From JAAZXR01 sp040265175 (GTDB lineage Bacteria; Myxococcota_A; Polyangia; Nannocystales; Nannocystaceae), in contig JBDQGY010000018.1 of the NCBI GenBank assembly GCA_040265175.1, positions 1 to 30,479 on the forward strand: 30,479 bases of DNA, written 5' to 3'. Positions 23,331-30,479 of the stretch are shown piece after piece. Both the position numbers and the translations under genes were made by a program. Every line of letters starts with the position of its first letter. Position 1 is the stretch's first letter. The notes under the pieces were generated by a model. The model did not search any database. It was given only the letters and a program-made list of their open reading frames with translations, and had not been told where the DNA came from.

Positions 23331-24842
23331 TTAATTGGTGGAGACGGGAAGCTGCAGCCGGGGCTTGGCGGCGCCGCGCAGCGCGGCACCGGGCCGGTTA
23401 TAGGGAATCCCGAGCAGTCGGTTCATGGCGTTGCGCGCCCGCTTGCCCAGGTAGGCGTTGGTAAAGCGAAGCGCCACGAGCGGGTCCATGTACGGGTTCT
23501 TGAGCTTCCCGAGCTTGACGAGCAACAGCACTTGCTCGGCCACGCTGACCGGGCAGCCGCGGATCTCCAGCACGTCTTTGCTCCGCATGGACTGCCACGC
23601 GAGGGTGGTGCCAATCATCTTGCCGAAGATGTCGACGTCTTTGGCGTCGAGGGGCTTCTTGGTGGAGCGATCCTCGTAGACGTTCTCGATGACCACGTCG
23701 CGCCCCGCCACTGGGCCGCGGTAGGTGGCGCAGTCCCCCATGAAGATCACCTTTTCCCCGGGGTTGACGTCGAGGGGCTTGTCCCAGGCGCCGAAGACGA
23801 TGTGGGTCGGCGGGATCTTGTCATCCGTGCCGGTGTCGAACTGTCGGAGGATCTCGATGGCCTCCTCAAGCGCGCCGGGGCATCCGCCCCAGCAATAGTC
23901 CGTGTTCGAGGGCTTTGGAGGGGTCCCGCCGTAGGCGCGGATGGAGGATCCCTTGAAGTACTCGTCCACGGGGATGAGGCCCACGCGAAAACCAGCGGCG
24001 CGGGCCTTCGCGTCGTTCAGCGACACGCTCCCGACGATGTCGATCTCCTCGAGATCGATGGGGCCAAAGCCGCGTTCGTGAGCCAAGCGGATGTGGGGGA
24101 CCGAGCGCGGGTCCACGCCGATGATGTGGCAGCACACGGCGTCAAAGGCGACCTGGTTGTCGCCCATGAGGACCATGCCCATGTCGAAGGGGATGGGCGT
24201 GAGCATGCGCCCCTCGCCGGCGGTGATGGCGTCGATGGCGATAAACTGAGGCTGCGCGATGTACTGAAGATCCGCGATCTTCTCGTTCAACTTGTGGTCG
24301 TGATCGATGAGTCGATGTCGATCATCTTGAATGCCGATGTAGTTTTTGAGCGAGAAAGTGACCGTGGTCCACGGGTGGGCCTTGAACTTGGGACAGTTGA
24401 CGAAGAAGTCCGCGGCGGCCACGGGGGCGGGGGTGAAGAGGCTGTCGCGCAAGCGGGCCTCGTGGTCGAGCGGAATCTCGACCTGGCTCACCTCGTCGAA
24501 GTGGACAGGGCGCGCGCCGACCCGCTGGAGCATGGGGTAGTAGCCGGCCTCTTTGAACGCGTATCGCGTCGGCACGGTGATGCCGCAGCGCTCACCCACC
24601 GCAAAGTCGTCGAGCGGCGCGTTGGTGCGGTCCTTGAGCGCGAGCAACACGCCCTCCAAAAACTCAGGGCGTGTGAACGCATGGGGAAAGTGCTTGCCGG
24701 AGGCGACGCAGTTTGGTTTGACGAGCGTGCGGCCGTGGGGGGCGAGGTCGAGGTGCTCGAGACCACCTCGCACGATCCGACGGATGCGCTCTGGATCGTA
24801 CTCACCACAGGCTTCAAGAATGACCGTCGCGCGCGTGCCCAC
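23331..24842 (-). CDS. DUF362 domain protein
   Basis: This 503-residue protein has the DUF362 fold seen in proteins of unknown role, some fused to ferredoxin domains. Telling segments are LVKPNCVASGKHFPHAF near 41-57, NCPKFKAHPWTTVTFSLKNYIG near 168-190, and LMGDNQVAFDAVCCHIIGVDP near 242-262. A later Cys cluster (DYCWGGCPGALEEA) follows at about 318-331. There is no signal peptide or membrane span, so it is probably cytoplasmic. No iron-sulfur domain is evident. The frame begins with GTG 24842 without a good ribosome site. It is 42 bases downstream of the LspA-like gene on the same strand, so the two may be co-transcribed. Confidence 0.85.
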   Translation of the reverse strand: MGTRATVILEACGEYDPERIRRIVRGGLEHLDLAPHGRTLVKPNCVASGKHFPHAFTRPEFLEGVLLALKDRTNAPLDDFAVGERCGITVPTRYAFKEAGYYPMLQRVGARPVHFDEVSQVEIPLDHEARLRDSLFTPAPVAAADFFVNCPKFKAHPWTTVTFSLKNYIGIQDDRHRLIDHDHKLNEKIADLQYIAQPQFIAIDAITAGEGRMLTPIPFDMGMVLMGDNQVAFDAVCCHIIGVDPRSVPHIRLAHERGFGPIDLEEIDIVGSVSLNDAKARAAGFRVGLIPVDEYFKGSSIRAYGGTPPKPSNTDYCWGGCPGALEEAIEILRQFDTGTDDKIPPTHIVFGAWDKPLDVNPGEKVIFMGDCATYRGPVAGRDVVIENVYEDRSTKKPLDAKDVDIFGKMIGTTLAWQSMRSKDVLEIRGCPVSVAEQVLLLVKLGKLKNPYMDPLVALRFTNAYLGKRARNAMNRLLGIPYNRPGAALRGAAKPRLQLPVSTN

Positions 24843-24884
24843 GGGCAGACAATAGCAATCAGGGACGTCCGCGTCGATATGGCG

Positions 24885-25427
24885 TCAGCCGACGAGCTCG
24901 GCCAGGAAGCGCCACAGCGCCCAGAGCACACCGAGCACAAGGGACAACTCGCCGATGCTGGTGAGCAGTCCGAAGGCGCTGATTTCGTACCAGCCAAGCC
25001 CCGTGCCCATCAGCCGAGGGAACGCGGACATGAGCGCGCCCGCCCAGATGAGCGCCAACAGCCTCGAGTCAGCGCCGGTTTGATGCTTCCACCGACGGAT
25101 CACGATGGTGATCGCGACGGCGAAGAATAGGAGACTCAGCGCGTACACTTGACCCGCGAAGCCCCCAAACTGACCGGCGCCAAGGCCGAACAGCGCGCCG
25201 TCATGGAGTCCGGGAACGAGCTGTAGTTCGGGACCCGCGAGCTCGGTGCCGGTACATCCTTGGGGCGGGGTCAGCATCTCCTTGAAAAACGCGGCGTTGA
25301 CCACCGGTTCATCCGGGCATCCGCCGAGGCGCGCGGTGCCCTTGGTGATGAGGTCGCACGCGACGATCCACAAGAAGAGGCCCGCGCCGCGAACGCGGCT
25401 CCACATCGTGATCGCGACGTCGCTCAT
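24885..25427 (-). CDS. LspA-like membrane protein lacking the catalytic aspartates
   Basis: This 180-residue protein follows the lipoprotein signal peptidase (LspA) outline. The first span contains ACDLITKG (compare D-x-x-T-K, residues 25-29). The extracytoplasmic segment LVPGLHDGALFGLG (70-83) matches the N-x-G-A-x-F-G region. Further spans lie at about 93-111, 122-137 and 153-172. In true LspA the dyad lies in G-N-x-I-D-R and F-N-x-A-D. Here the first site reads MSAFPRLMG with proline in place of aspartate, and the second, LTSIGELS, has no aspartate. It is therefore probably not a working peptidase. It may bind lipoprotein substrates or have another role. It is divergent from the transporter-ATPase gene. 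Confidence 0.7.
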   Translation of the reverse strand: MSDVAITMWSRVRGAGLFLWIVACDLITKGTARLGGCPDEPVVNAAFFKEMLTPPQGCTGTELAGPELQLVPGLHDGALFGLGAGQFGGFAGQVYALSLLFFAVAITIVIRRWKHQTGADSRLLALIWAGALMSAFPRLMGTGLGWYEISAFGLLTSIGELSLVLGVLWALWRFLAELVG

Positions 25428-25595
25428 GCAGGCGGGAGCATATCAAGTTCCATGCGGGGTCGCCGCATCGAAGGAGCGGGGAATCCGCCCTCAGCCCGTT
25501 CAAACGGCAGGGGCCGTACGAGGGCCGCGCGTCGCCGCGCGATCACCGTTTTTTGCGTCATTTTCGTCACTTGCCTCGACGCCCCACCCTGAAGA

Positions 25596-25614
25596 CACGT
25601 CGTTTTTCGACGTG
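25596..25614. promoter_or_regulatory. Perfect inverted repeat in the LspA-like / transporter divergent region
   Basis: CACGTCG and CGACGTG are perfect 7-base arms around a T5 loop. Partly matching outer arms (GCCC-AC at 25581-25587 with GTGGGC at 25615-25620) could extend the stem. It sits 17 bases before a TATAGT that may be a -10 box for the plus-strand gene. It could be an operator or a transcript hairpin; no regulator family is recognised. Confidence 0.45.
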
Positions 25615-25673
25615 GTGGGCGATTGCTGCCTATAGTACCGGGGCTAGCGCGCGCGCGCGCGGCAGCGCCTCGT

Positions 25674-28600
25674 ATGGCCAAGGACGGCAAGTTTGGAACT
25701 TTTGGCGGCGTATTTACGCCGTCCATCCTCACGATTCTCGGCGTGATCATGTACCTGCGGTTGCCGTGGGTGGTGGGCAACGGCGGCCTTCAGACCACCG
25801 CGATCATCATCATGGTGGCCCACGTGATCTCCGTGAGCACCGGGCTGAGCATCTCGTCCATCGCCACGGACAAGGCGGTCGGCGCCGGAGGCCCCTACTA
25901 CATTATCTCTCGTAGTCTCGGACTCCCCCTCGGGGGGACCATCGGGATCGCGCTGTTTTTAGGGCTCTCGTTTAGCATCTCGTTGTACATCATCGGTTTC
26001 GCCGAGAGCCTGCTTTCGTATTTTGAGATTCCGGCCGATGCCCGGACCATCCGGATCTGCGGCACGGCGACGTTGGTGGCCTTGACGGTGCTCACCTTTA
26101 TCAGCACCGCCCTCGCCATCAGGTTGCAGTATCTGATCCTGGCGCTGATCGGCCTGAGCATCCTCTCAATTTTTTTGGGGAGCCCGGAGGCGCCTGCGCA
26201 GCTTCACTGGTCTCGTCCCGCGGGCGGCGTCGAGCCTTACCTCCTGTTTGGCATTTTCTTCCCTGCGGTCACCGGGTTCACGGCGGGCGTGAACATGTCG
26301 GGTGATCTCCGGGACGCTCGCAAGTCGATCCCCGTGGGATCCATGGCGGCGATTGTCGTCGGTTTTGTGGTCTATATGGCGCTCGCGGCCTTCTTGGCGT
26401 TTCGCGTGGATGCGAAGCTGCTCCGCGAGGATCCGAATATTCTGGTGGCCATCGCGGCGGTTCCCTTTTTGGTGGTGGCGGGGGTGTGGGGGGCTACGCT
26501 GTCGTCGGCGCTGGGATCCATCCTTGGCGCCCCGAGGATTTTGCAGGCGGTCTCCGCGGATCGCATCACCCCGGCGTGGTTCGCGAAAGGGACGGGGAAG
26601 ACCAACGAGCCGCGCAACGCGCTGGTGCTGGCGTTTGTGATCGGAGAGGCGGGCATCCTCATCGCCGAACTCGACGTCATCGCTCGGATTGTGTCGATGG
26701 TGTTCCTCGCTCTCTATGGTTTTTTGAACCTCATCGCCGCCATCGAGACCTGGGCGAGCCCCGATTTTCGACCCACGTTTAAGATCCCGCGCGCCTTTCC
26801 GGTGATCGGTGCGCTCACGAGCTTTGTGGTGATGGTGCAGCTAGACATCATCGCCATGCTGCTCTCCGGTGCCATCTTGATCGGCATCTACGTGCTGCTC
26901 CAGCGTCGAGAGTTGCGGTTGGAGGCGGGGGACACGTGGGAGGGGGTGTGGGCGACCGTGGTCCGCTCGGGGCTTCACCGGCTGAGTCAAGGGGCGCCGC
27001 AAGCTCGGAATTGGCGGCCCAATATCCTCGCCTTCAGTCGGATGGCGCGGACGACGGGCACCCGCCCATACCTGCTGAACTTCGGCCAGACGATGGTGCG
27101 AGGGCGGGGTTTGTTCACGGACATCGTGCTCGTGCCGCCTGAAATTAAAGAGCACGAGTCGCGGAGCGCTCCCACAGTGGACGCGGAGGCGCTGCCGGTC
27201 GGCATGTTCCATCACGTGATCCACAGCGACGCAGACTCGGCGACTGTGCGCGACATGTGCCGGTACCACGGAGTGATCGGTCTGCGACCCAACGCCGTAC
27301 TGCTCGACTGGTCCGACTTTTGCCCCCGCGCGGACGGACCCTCGCCGGGCGATGACACGAAGTTCGAGGGGATGTTCCGCGCCATCGTGGAGCAGGACCT
27401 GAGCTTGATGCTGTTTCGATACGATCCTGAGCGTGGCTTCGGCGCCCGCCGGCGTATCGACGTGTGGTGGTCGAGCGACGGGGGCAACCTGCCCTTCGCG
27501 CTGTCCTTGCTCAGGTTCATTATCTCTTCCAATGAGTGGCCCGGCGTAGAGATCCGAGTCCTCATCTTTTCGGAGGACGTCGCCGACAACGAGCACCTCC
27601 TCGCCCGGGCGAGTCGCCTCGTCACGGAACTGCGAATTGACGCGACGATCCGTGCCGTGAACTTGACGCCGGAGGAGGCGTCGTTCTCGGCGCTTCTCGA
27701 GGCACAGTCGAAGGGCGCGGATTTGGTCGTGATGGGGGCGGCGCTCGCCGAACAGGGGGTCTCTTCTCGCCTCGAGAGAGACTTGGCGCCTCTGGGTACG
27801 GCGCTGGTGTATCGGGCCGCCACATCGTTCGAGCCGGTGCTCACCGTCCGCCGCGCGGGGACCACCGCCGCTTCGATGGCGGCGATCGAGGACGCACCGG
27901 AGCTCGAGTTTGATCTTAATATCGATCGACATCCAGACATCTACCCGCCCGCGAGTCACTTCGGCCGTCGGCTGGCGGGGATGGCGTCCACCTTCGACAA
28001 GCGCGCGATCCAGCGGGTCTACGAGGCCGAGATCGAGCTCATCGAGCGGGTTCACGAGACCTTGGAGCGCCACTTCAACCTGCTCGAGAAAGGCGTGACC
28101 GGGAGTCACGCGCGGCGACTAAGGCGGGCGACCAATCGAGCCAACAGCTCCCTTCTGAAGGCGGCAAAGACGCTCCTCAACGACTTTTTGGCGGACGAGG
28201 TGCCACGTCAAGAGAGCACCCTCGAAAATCGCCTCCGCGAGCTTTTGGAGGTGCCCTCGCTGGTGCAACTTGGAGTACCGCTGATGGTGGCGAGGGCCGC
28301 TGACGAGTTCGCGGTGAGGCCCGTGGACGATCGTTGGACGCGCCGGTTCAAGCGTCGCCGTCGGCTGCTAGGGGCGATCCAGCGGCGCGAGCCCTCCTAC
28401 GCGGTCGATCTGTCGCGGCTGCAGGCGTGGCACCGAGAGCGCTTTGTCAACGAGGTGGTCGCGCGGGTGCTGCAGACCATGCGCGCGGACGGTCACAGCA
28501 TCGTGAGCGAACTTGGTCAGCTCTTGCAGAGCGCCCAAACCTCCATGGCGCTGGTACGGGGTCTGTCGGGGACCGCGAGCGTGGAGGAGTACGTTGCGGA

Positions 28601-30479
28601 GGCGAAACAGCGCGCGCTCGAGACCGCCAATGAGTGCCTCCACCGGCACCGTGAACATCACCAGCGAACTCGGGAGCTGCTCTGGTCGGGTACACGTACC
28701 GTGGCGCAAGGCTTCGCTGACGATCTCTCGCGCATCGATGTGATTCGGCTGATCCGGCGCCATCGCCGTCCCAAGCAGGTGCTCGAGAAGCTGGGCTCCA
28801 ATGAGCTTGAGGCGTTGGCGCTCTCCGTGGAGCACCGCGGACAAATCGTGGAGCAAGCGCAGCTTGGGCTCTCCATCGCCGACGTCCAGCACCGGATCGC
28901 AGGCATGGTGCTGCGAATCCGCGAGTCCAAGTACATCGAATTGCGCAGCGGTCGCCTCGATGACCTCGTCCAACTTCAAAACAGCTTGGAGAGCTTCAGC
29001 GAGGCGCTCGGCGAGGAGACGCCGCCAGAGCTCAAGGGGCGGTTTGATTTTCGCAACCGCGACCGCGCTCCTCGTAGAGAGTCGGTGGAGAGCCTGCAGC
29101 GGGAGCTCCCCTCCGTGCTAGAGGACCTTCCAGAGACGGTGCGGGTGCTCGACGGCGCGAGCTACTCCAACCTTCTTGAGGGTAGCGAGGAGGATGTCAA
29201 CTCCATCGAACTCCCGCTTCGGCGTCTCGTGAGCTACTTGATCGAGAATGAGCTCATGTCCAGCCTGCAGGGGCTACTTGGAGGTGCCATGACCGCGGAG
29301 GAGCAGCGCGGGCGGACCGTGGGGCTCGACGTCGTGCGCATGGTTCGCTTCCATCGCAAGGAATGGGACACGCTCTCCGAGGAGGGAGACGACGCGGGAT
29401 CATTCCTCGCTCACATGGAACCTGTGGTCCAAAAGGCCCAACGTCGCGTGGGGGAAGAGGTGGCGAAGTTGGAGCACTTCGCGTCGAGCTTGGCGGAGTC
29501 GGTGGACAGCGAACTTGATCGCGCGATGGAGCGCACCCAGCTTCGCGAGCTGATTCGCGAGGCGGGGCGTCTCCTCCAAGATCGCCGCCGCTCCCAGGGC
29601 TTGCAGGCCTACACCGGTGTGACCGCGCGGCTAGATGCGCTGGTTAACAAAATATCGGAGCGAGCGATCAGCGCCATCTATGGAGGGCAGTCGGTGTTGT
29701 CCTTCGCGCGGACGGTGGGGGCCTCTGCCTCTGGGGAGCCGCTCGCTCGCGAGGAGGTGCTCTCCCGCATACAGGCGCTCCAGCCGCGGGCCGAGGTGCT
29801 CAAGGGTCTTCCGTACTATTATCGCCAGCTGTTCATCGGCCAAAGCTCCACGGATGAGGCGTTTTGGATCGCGCGCTCGGAGCTGCAGACCCAGGCGCGA
29901 CGCGGACTCGCCAACCACAAACGTGGCATCCCTGGCGTGCTGGTGGTCACGGGCACGCGGGGCTCGGGGAAGTCAGCCTTCGTTCAATGGATGACCTCGG
30001 GCCCGCTCAACAACCGCAAAATCTATCGCATCTTCCCGCGCCGATCCGGGACCTCTGACCCCGCTGTCCTTGACCGAGTCTTCGAGTCCGAGACAGGTAT
30101 CGTCGGCACCCTTGAGGACCAGCTCCGGGCGCTCCCAGAGCAATCTGTGATCGTGTTGCGGGACTTCGAGCTGTGGTGGACTCGGCTTCAAGGGGACGAC
30201 GGCGCCATTCATCGGCTCCTCGACGCCTTTGACGCGCACGCAGGCAGACTCGTCTTTGTCGTCGAGGTGGGCCGCTCTGCGCTCGAATTGATGGATAACC
30301 TCTACGGTCTCCGCTCGCGCGCCCTCGCGGTTATGGATTGCAAGCCTGTCGGCATGCACGAGATCAGCGAGATCATTATGGCGCGGCACCTGTCGGCGGG
30401 GCTGTCTCTCGAGGTGGACGGGACGTCCCTCCTGGAGCTCTCGGCGCTGCCGAAGGCGCGCATGTTCGCGCTGCTCCAA
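25674..30479 (+). CDS. Giant fusion: cation-chloride cotransporter plus helical region plus P-loop ATPase (runs off right edge)
   Basis: I read this frame codon by codon: 1602 codons without a stop, still open at the edge. Residues 8-410 are an SLC12/CCC-type transporter of about 12 spans, with GTFGGVFTPSILTILGV, LRLPWVVGNGG, GAGGPYYIISRSLG, FFPAVTGFTAGVNMSGDLRDA, RKSIPVGS and LGAPRILQAVSADRI all matching eukaryotic K-Cl/Na-K-Cl cotransporters. Residues 446-740 match the cytosolic SLC12 domain (NWRPNIL, then IDVWWSSDGG near 595). Residues 742-1400 are helical and charged, probably coiled coil. Then comes an ATPase with Walker A G-T-R-G-S-G-K-S (1427-1434, Lys1433) after FIGQSS and FWIARSEL, and Walker B VIVLRDFE (Asp1497, Glu1499). 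The ATG lacks a ribosome site and follows a (GC)7 run. The ATPase may gate the transporter or be signalled by it (inference). Confidence 0.88.
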   Translation, partial: MAKDGKFGTFGGVFTPSILTILGVIMYLRLPWVVGNGGLQTTAIIIMVAHVISVSTGLSISSIATDKAVGAGGPYYIISRSLGLPLGGTIGIALFLGLSFSISLYIIGFAESLLSYFEIPADARTIRICGTATLVALTVLTFISTALAIRLQYLILALIGLSILSIFLGSPEAPAQLHWSRPAGGVEPYLLFGIFFPAVTGFTAGVNMSGDLRDARKSIPVGSMAAIVVGFVVYMALAAFLAFRVDAKLLREDPNILVAIAAVPFLVVAGVWGATLSSALGSILGAPRILQAVSADRITPAWFAKGTGKTNEPRNALVLAFVIGEAGILIAELDVIARIVSMVFLALYGFLNLIAAIETWASPDFRPTFKIPRAFPVIGALTSFVVMVQLDIIAMLLSGAILIGIYVLLQRRELRLEAGDTWEGVWATVVRSGLHRLSQGAPQARNWRPNILAFSRMARTTGTRPYLLNFGQTMVRGRGLFTDIVLVPPEIKEHESRSAPTVDAEALPVGMFHHVIHSDADSATVRDMCRYHGVIGLRPNAVLLDWSDFCPRADGPSPGDDTKFEGMFRAIVEQDLSLMLFRYDPERGFGARRRIDVWWSSDGGNLPFALSLLRFIISSNEWPGVEIRVLIFSEDVADNEHLLARASRLVTELRIDATIRAVNLTPEEASFSALLEAQSKGADLVVMGAALAEQGVSSRLERDLAPLGTALVYRAATSFEPVLTVRRAGTTAASMAAIEDAPELEFDLNIDRHPDIYPPASHFGRRLAGMASTFDKRAIQRVYEAEIELIERVHETLERHFNLLEKGVTGSHARRLRRATNRANSSLLKAAKTLLNDFLADEVPRQESTLENRLRELLEVPSLVQLGVPLMVARAADEFAVRPVDDRWTRRFKRRRRLLGAIQRREPSYAVDLSRLQAWHRERFVNEVVARVLQTMRADGHSIVSELGQLLQSAQTSMALVRGLSGTASVEEYVAEAKQRALETANECLHRHREHHQRTRELLWSGTRTVAQGFADDLSRIDVIRLIRRHRRPKQVLEKLGSNELEALALSVEHRGQIVEQAQLGLSIADVQHRIAGMVLRIRESKYIELRSGRLDDLVQLQNSLESFSEALGEETPPELKGRFDFRNRDRAPRRESVESLQRELPSVLEDLPETVRVLDGASYSNLLEGSEEDVNSIELPLRRLVSYLIENELMSSLQGLLGGAMTAEEQRGRTVGLDVVRMVRFHRKEWDTLSEEGDDAGSFLAHMEPVVQKAQRRVGEEVAKLEHFASSLAESVDSELDRAMERTQLRELIREAGRLLQDRRRSQGLQAYTGVTARLDALVNKISERAISAIYGGQSVLSFARTVGASASGEPLAREEVLSRIQALQPRAEVLKGLPYYYRQLFIGQSSTDEAFWIARSELQTQARRGLANHKRGIPGVLVVTGTRGSGKSAFVQWMTSGPLNNRKIYRIFPRRSGTSDPAVLDRVFESETGIVGTLEDQLRALPEQSVIVLRDFELWWTRLQGDDGAIHRLLDAFDAHAGRLVFVVEVGRSALELMDNLYGLRSRALAVMDCKPVGMHEISEIIMARHLSAGLSLEVDGTSLLELSALPKARMFALLQ

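Noticed and set aside
23532..25130. 532-residue open frame on the plus strand
   Set aside because: It is antisense to the DUF362 gene and part of the LspA-like gene, has no recognisable domain, and reflects the lack of stop codons in GC-rich DNA.
25647..25660. (GC)7 run as a functional Z-DNA element on its own
   Set aside because: A 14-base alternating run is not rare at this GC content; it is kept only as part of the wider upstream region.
26841..28109. 422-residue open frame on the minus strand
   Set aside because: It lies wholly antisense to the transporter-ATPase frame, whose protein matches a known family across this stretch.

Overview
The window looks like a chromosomal segment of a GC-rich, Gram-negative member of the Myxococcota, probably near the Nannocystales. 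The grounds are high GC, several lipoproteins with long Gly/Asp/Thr/Ser linkers and Cys-rich tails, a PEGA-domain protein, a pseudokinase-TPR protein and a CFI-box C-terminal domain. This placement is inferred from gene style, not from a marker phylogeny. I see no tRNA, rRNA, CRISPR array, insertion sequence or phage gene. No gene-free stretch exceeds 300 bases; the longest is 25428-25673.

Layout. 1-1245 (minus): electron-transfer flavoprotein genes etfB then etfA (partial), overlapping by GTGA. 1433-3354 (plus): a DsbA-like thiol oxidoreductase overlapping homoserine kinase thrB by ATGA. 3379-7468 (minus): an apparent operon of histidine phosphatase, acyl-CoA dehydrogenase, APH-like kinase and a secreted PHB-depolymerase-like esterase. 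The phosphatase-kinase-dehydrogenase set resembles a split version of animal ACAD10/ACAD11 and of bacterial hydroxyacyl-CoA catabolic modules, and the nearby ETF could accept the dehydrogenase electrons. 7625-8821 (plus): an EAL-HDOD signalling protein. 8853-13681: cell-envelope proteins, namely a CFI-box protein, an unrecognised putative lipoprotein, a frameshifted membrane protein and a Cys-rich lipoprotein. 13807-17462 (minus): dacB (PBP4), trpS and a GNAT gene. 17581-17697 (minus): an easily missed 38-residue basic protein. 17768-19117 (plus): serS. 19136-21712 (minus): a pseudokinase with one membrane span and TPRs. 21835-23309 (plus): a PEGA membrane protein and a lipoprotein. 23331-25427 (minus): an LspA-like protein lacking the catalytic aspartates, then a DUF362 protein.

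25674 to the right edge (plus) is the most striking feature: an unbroken frame of 1602 codons, still open at the edge. It joins a cation-chloride cotransporter (SLC12/CCC type) and its cytosolic domain to a long helical region and then a P-loop ATPase with Walker A and B motifs. I know of no described system with this architecture; it suggests an ion transporter under nucleotide-dependent control, or one that acts as a sensor for an ATPase.

Functions are read from motifs and remembered family patterns; no database search was run.
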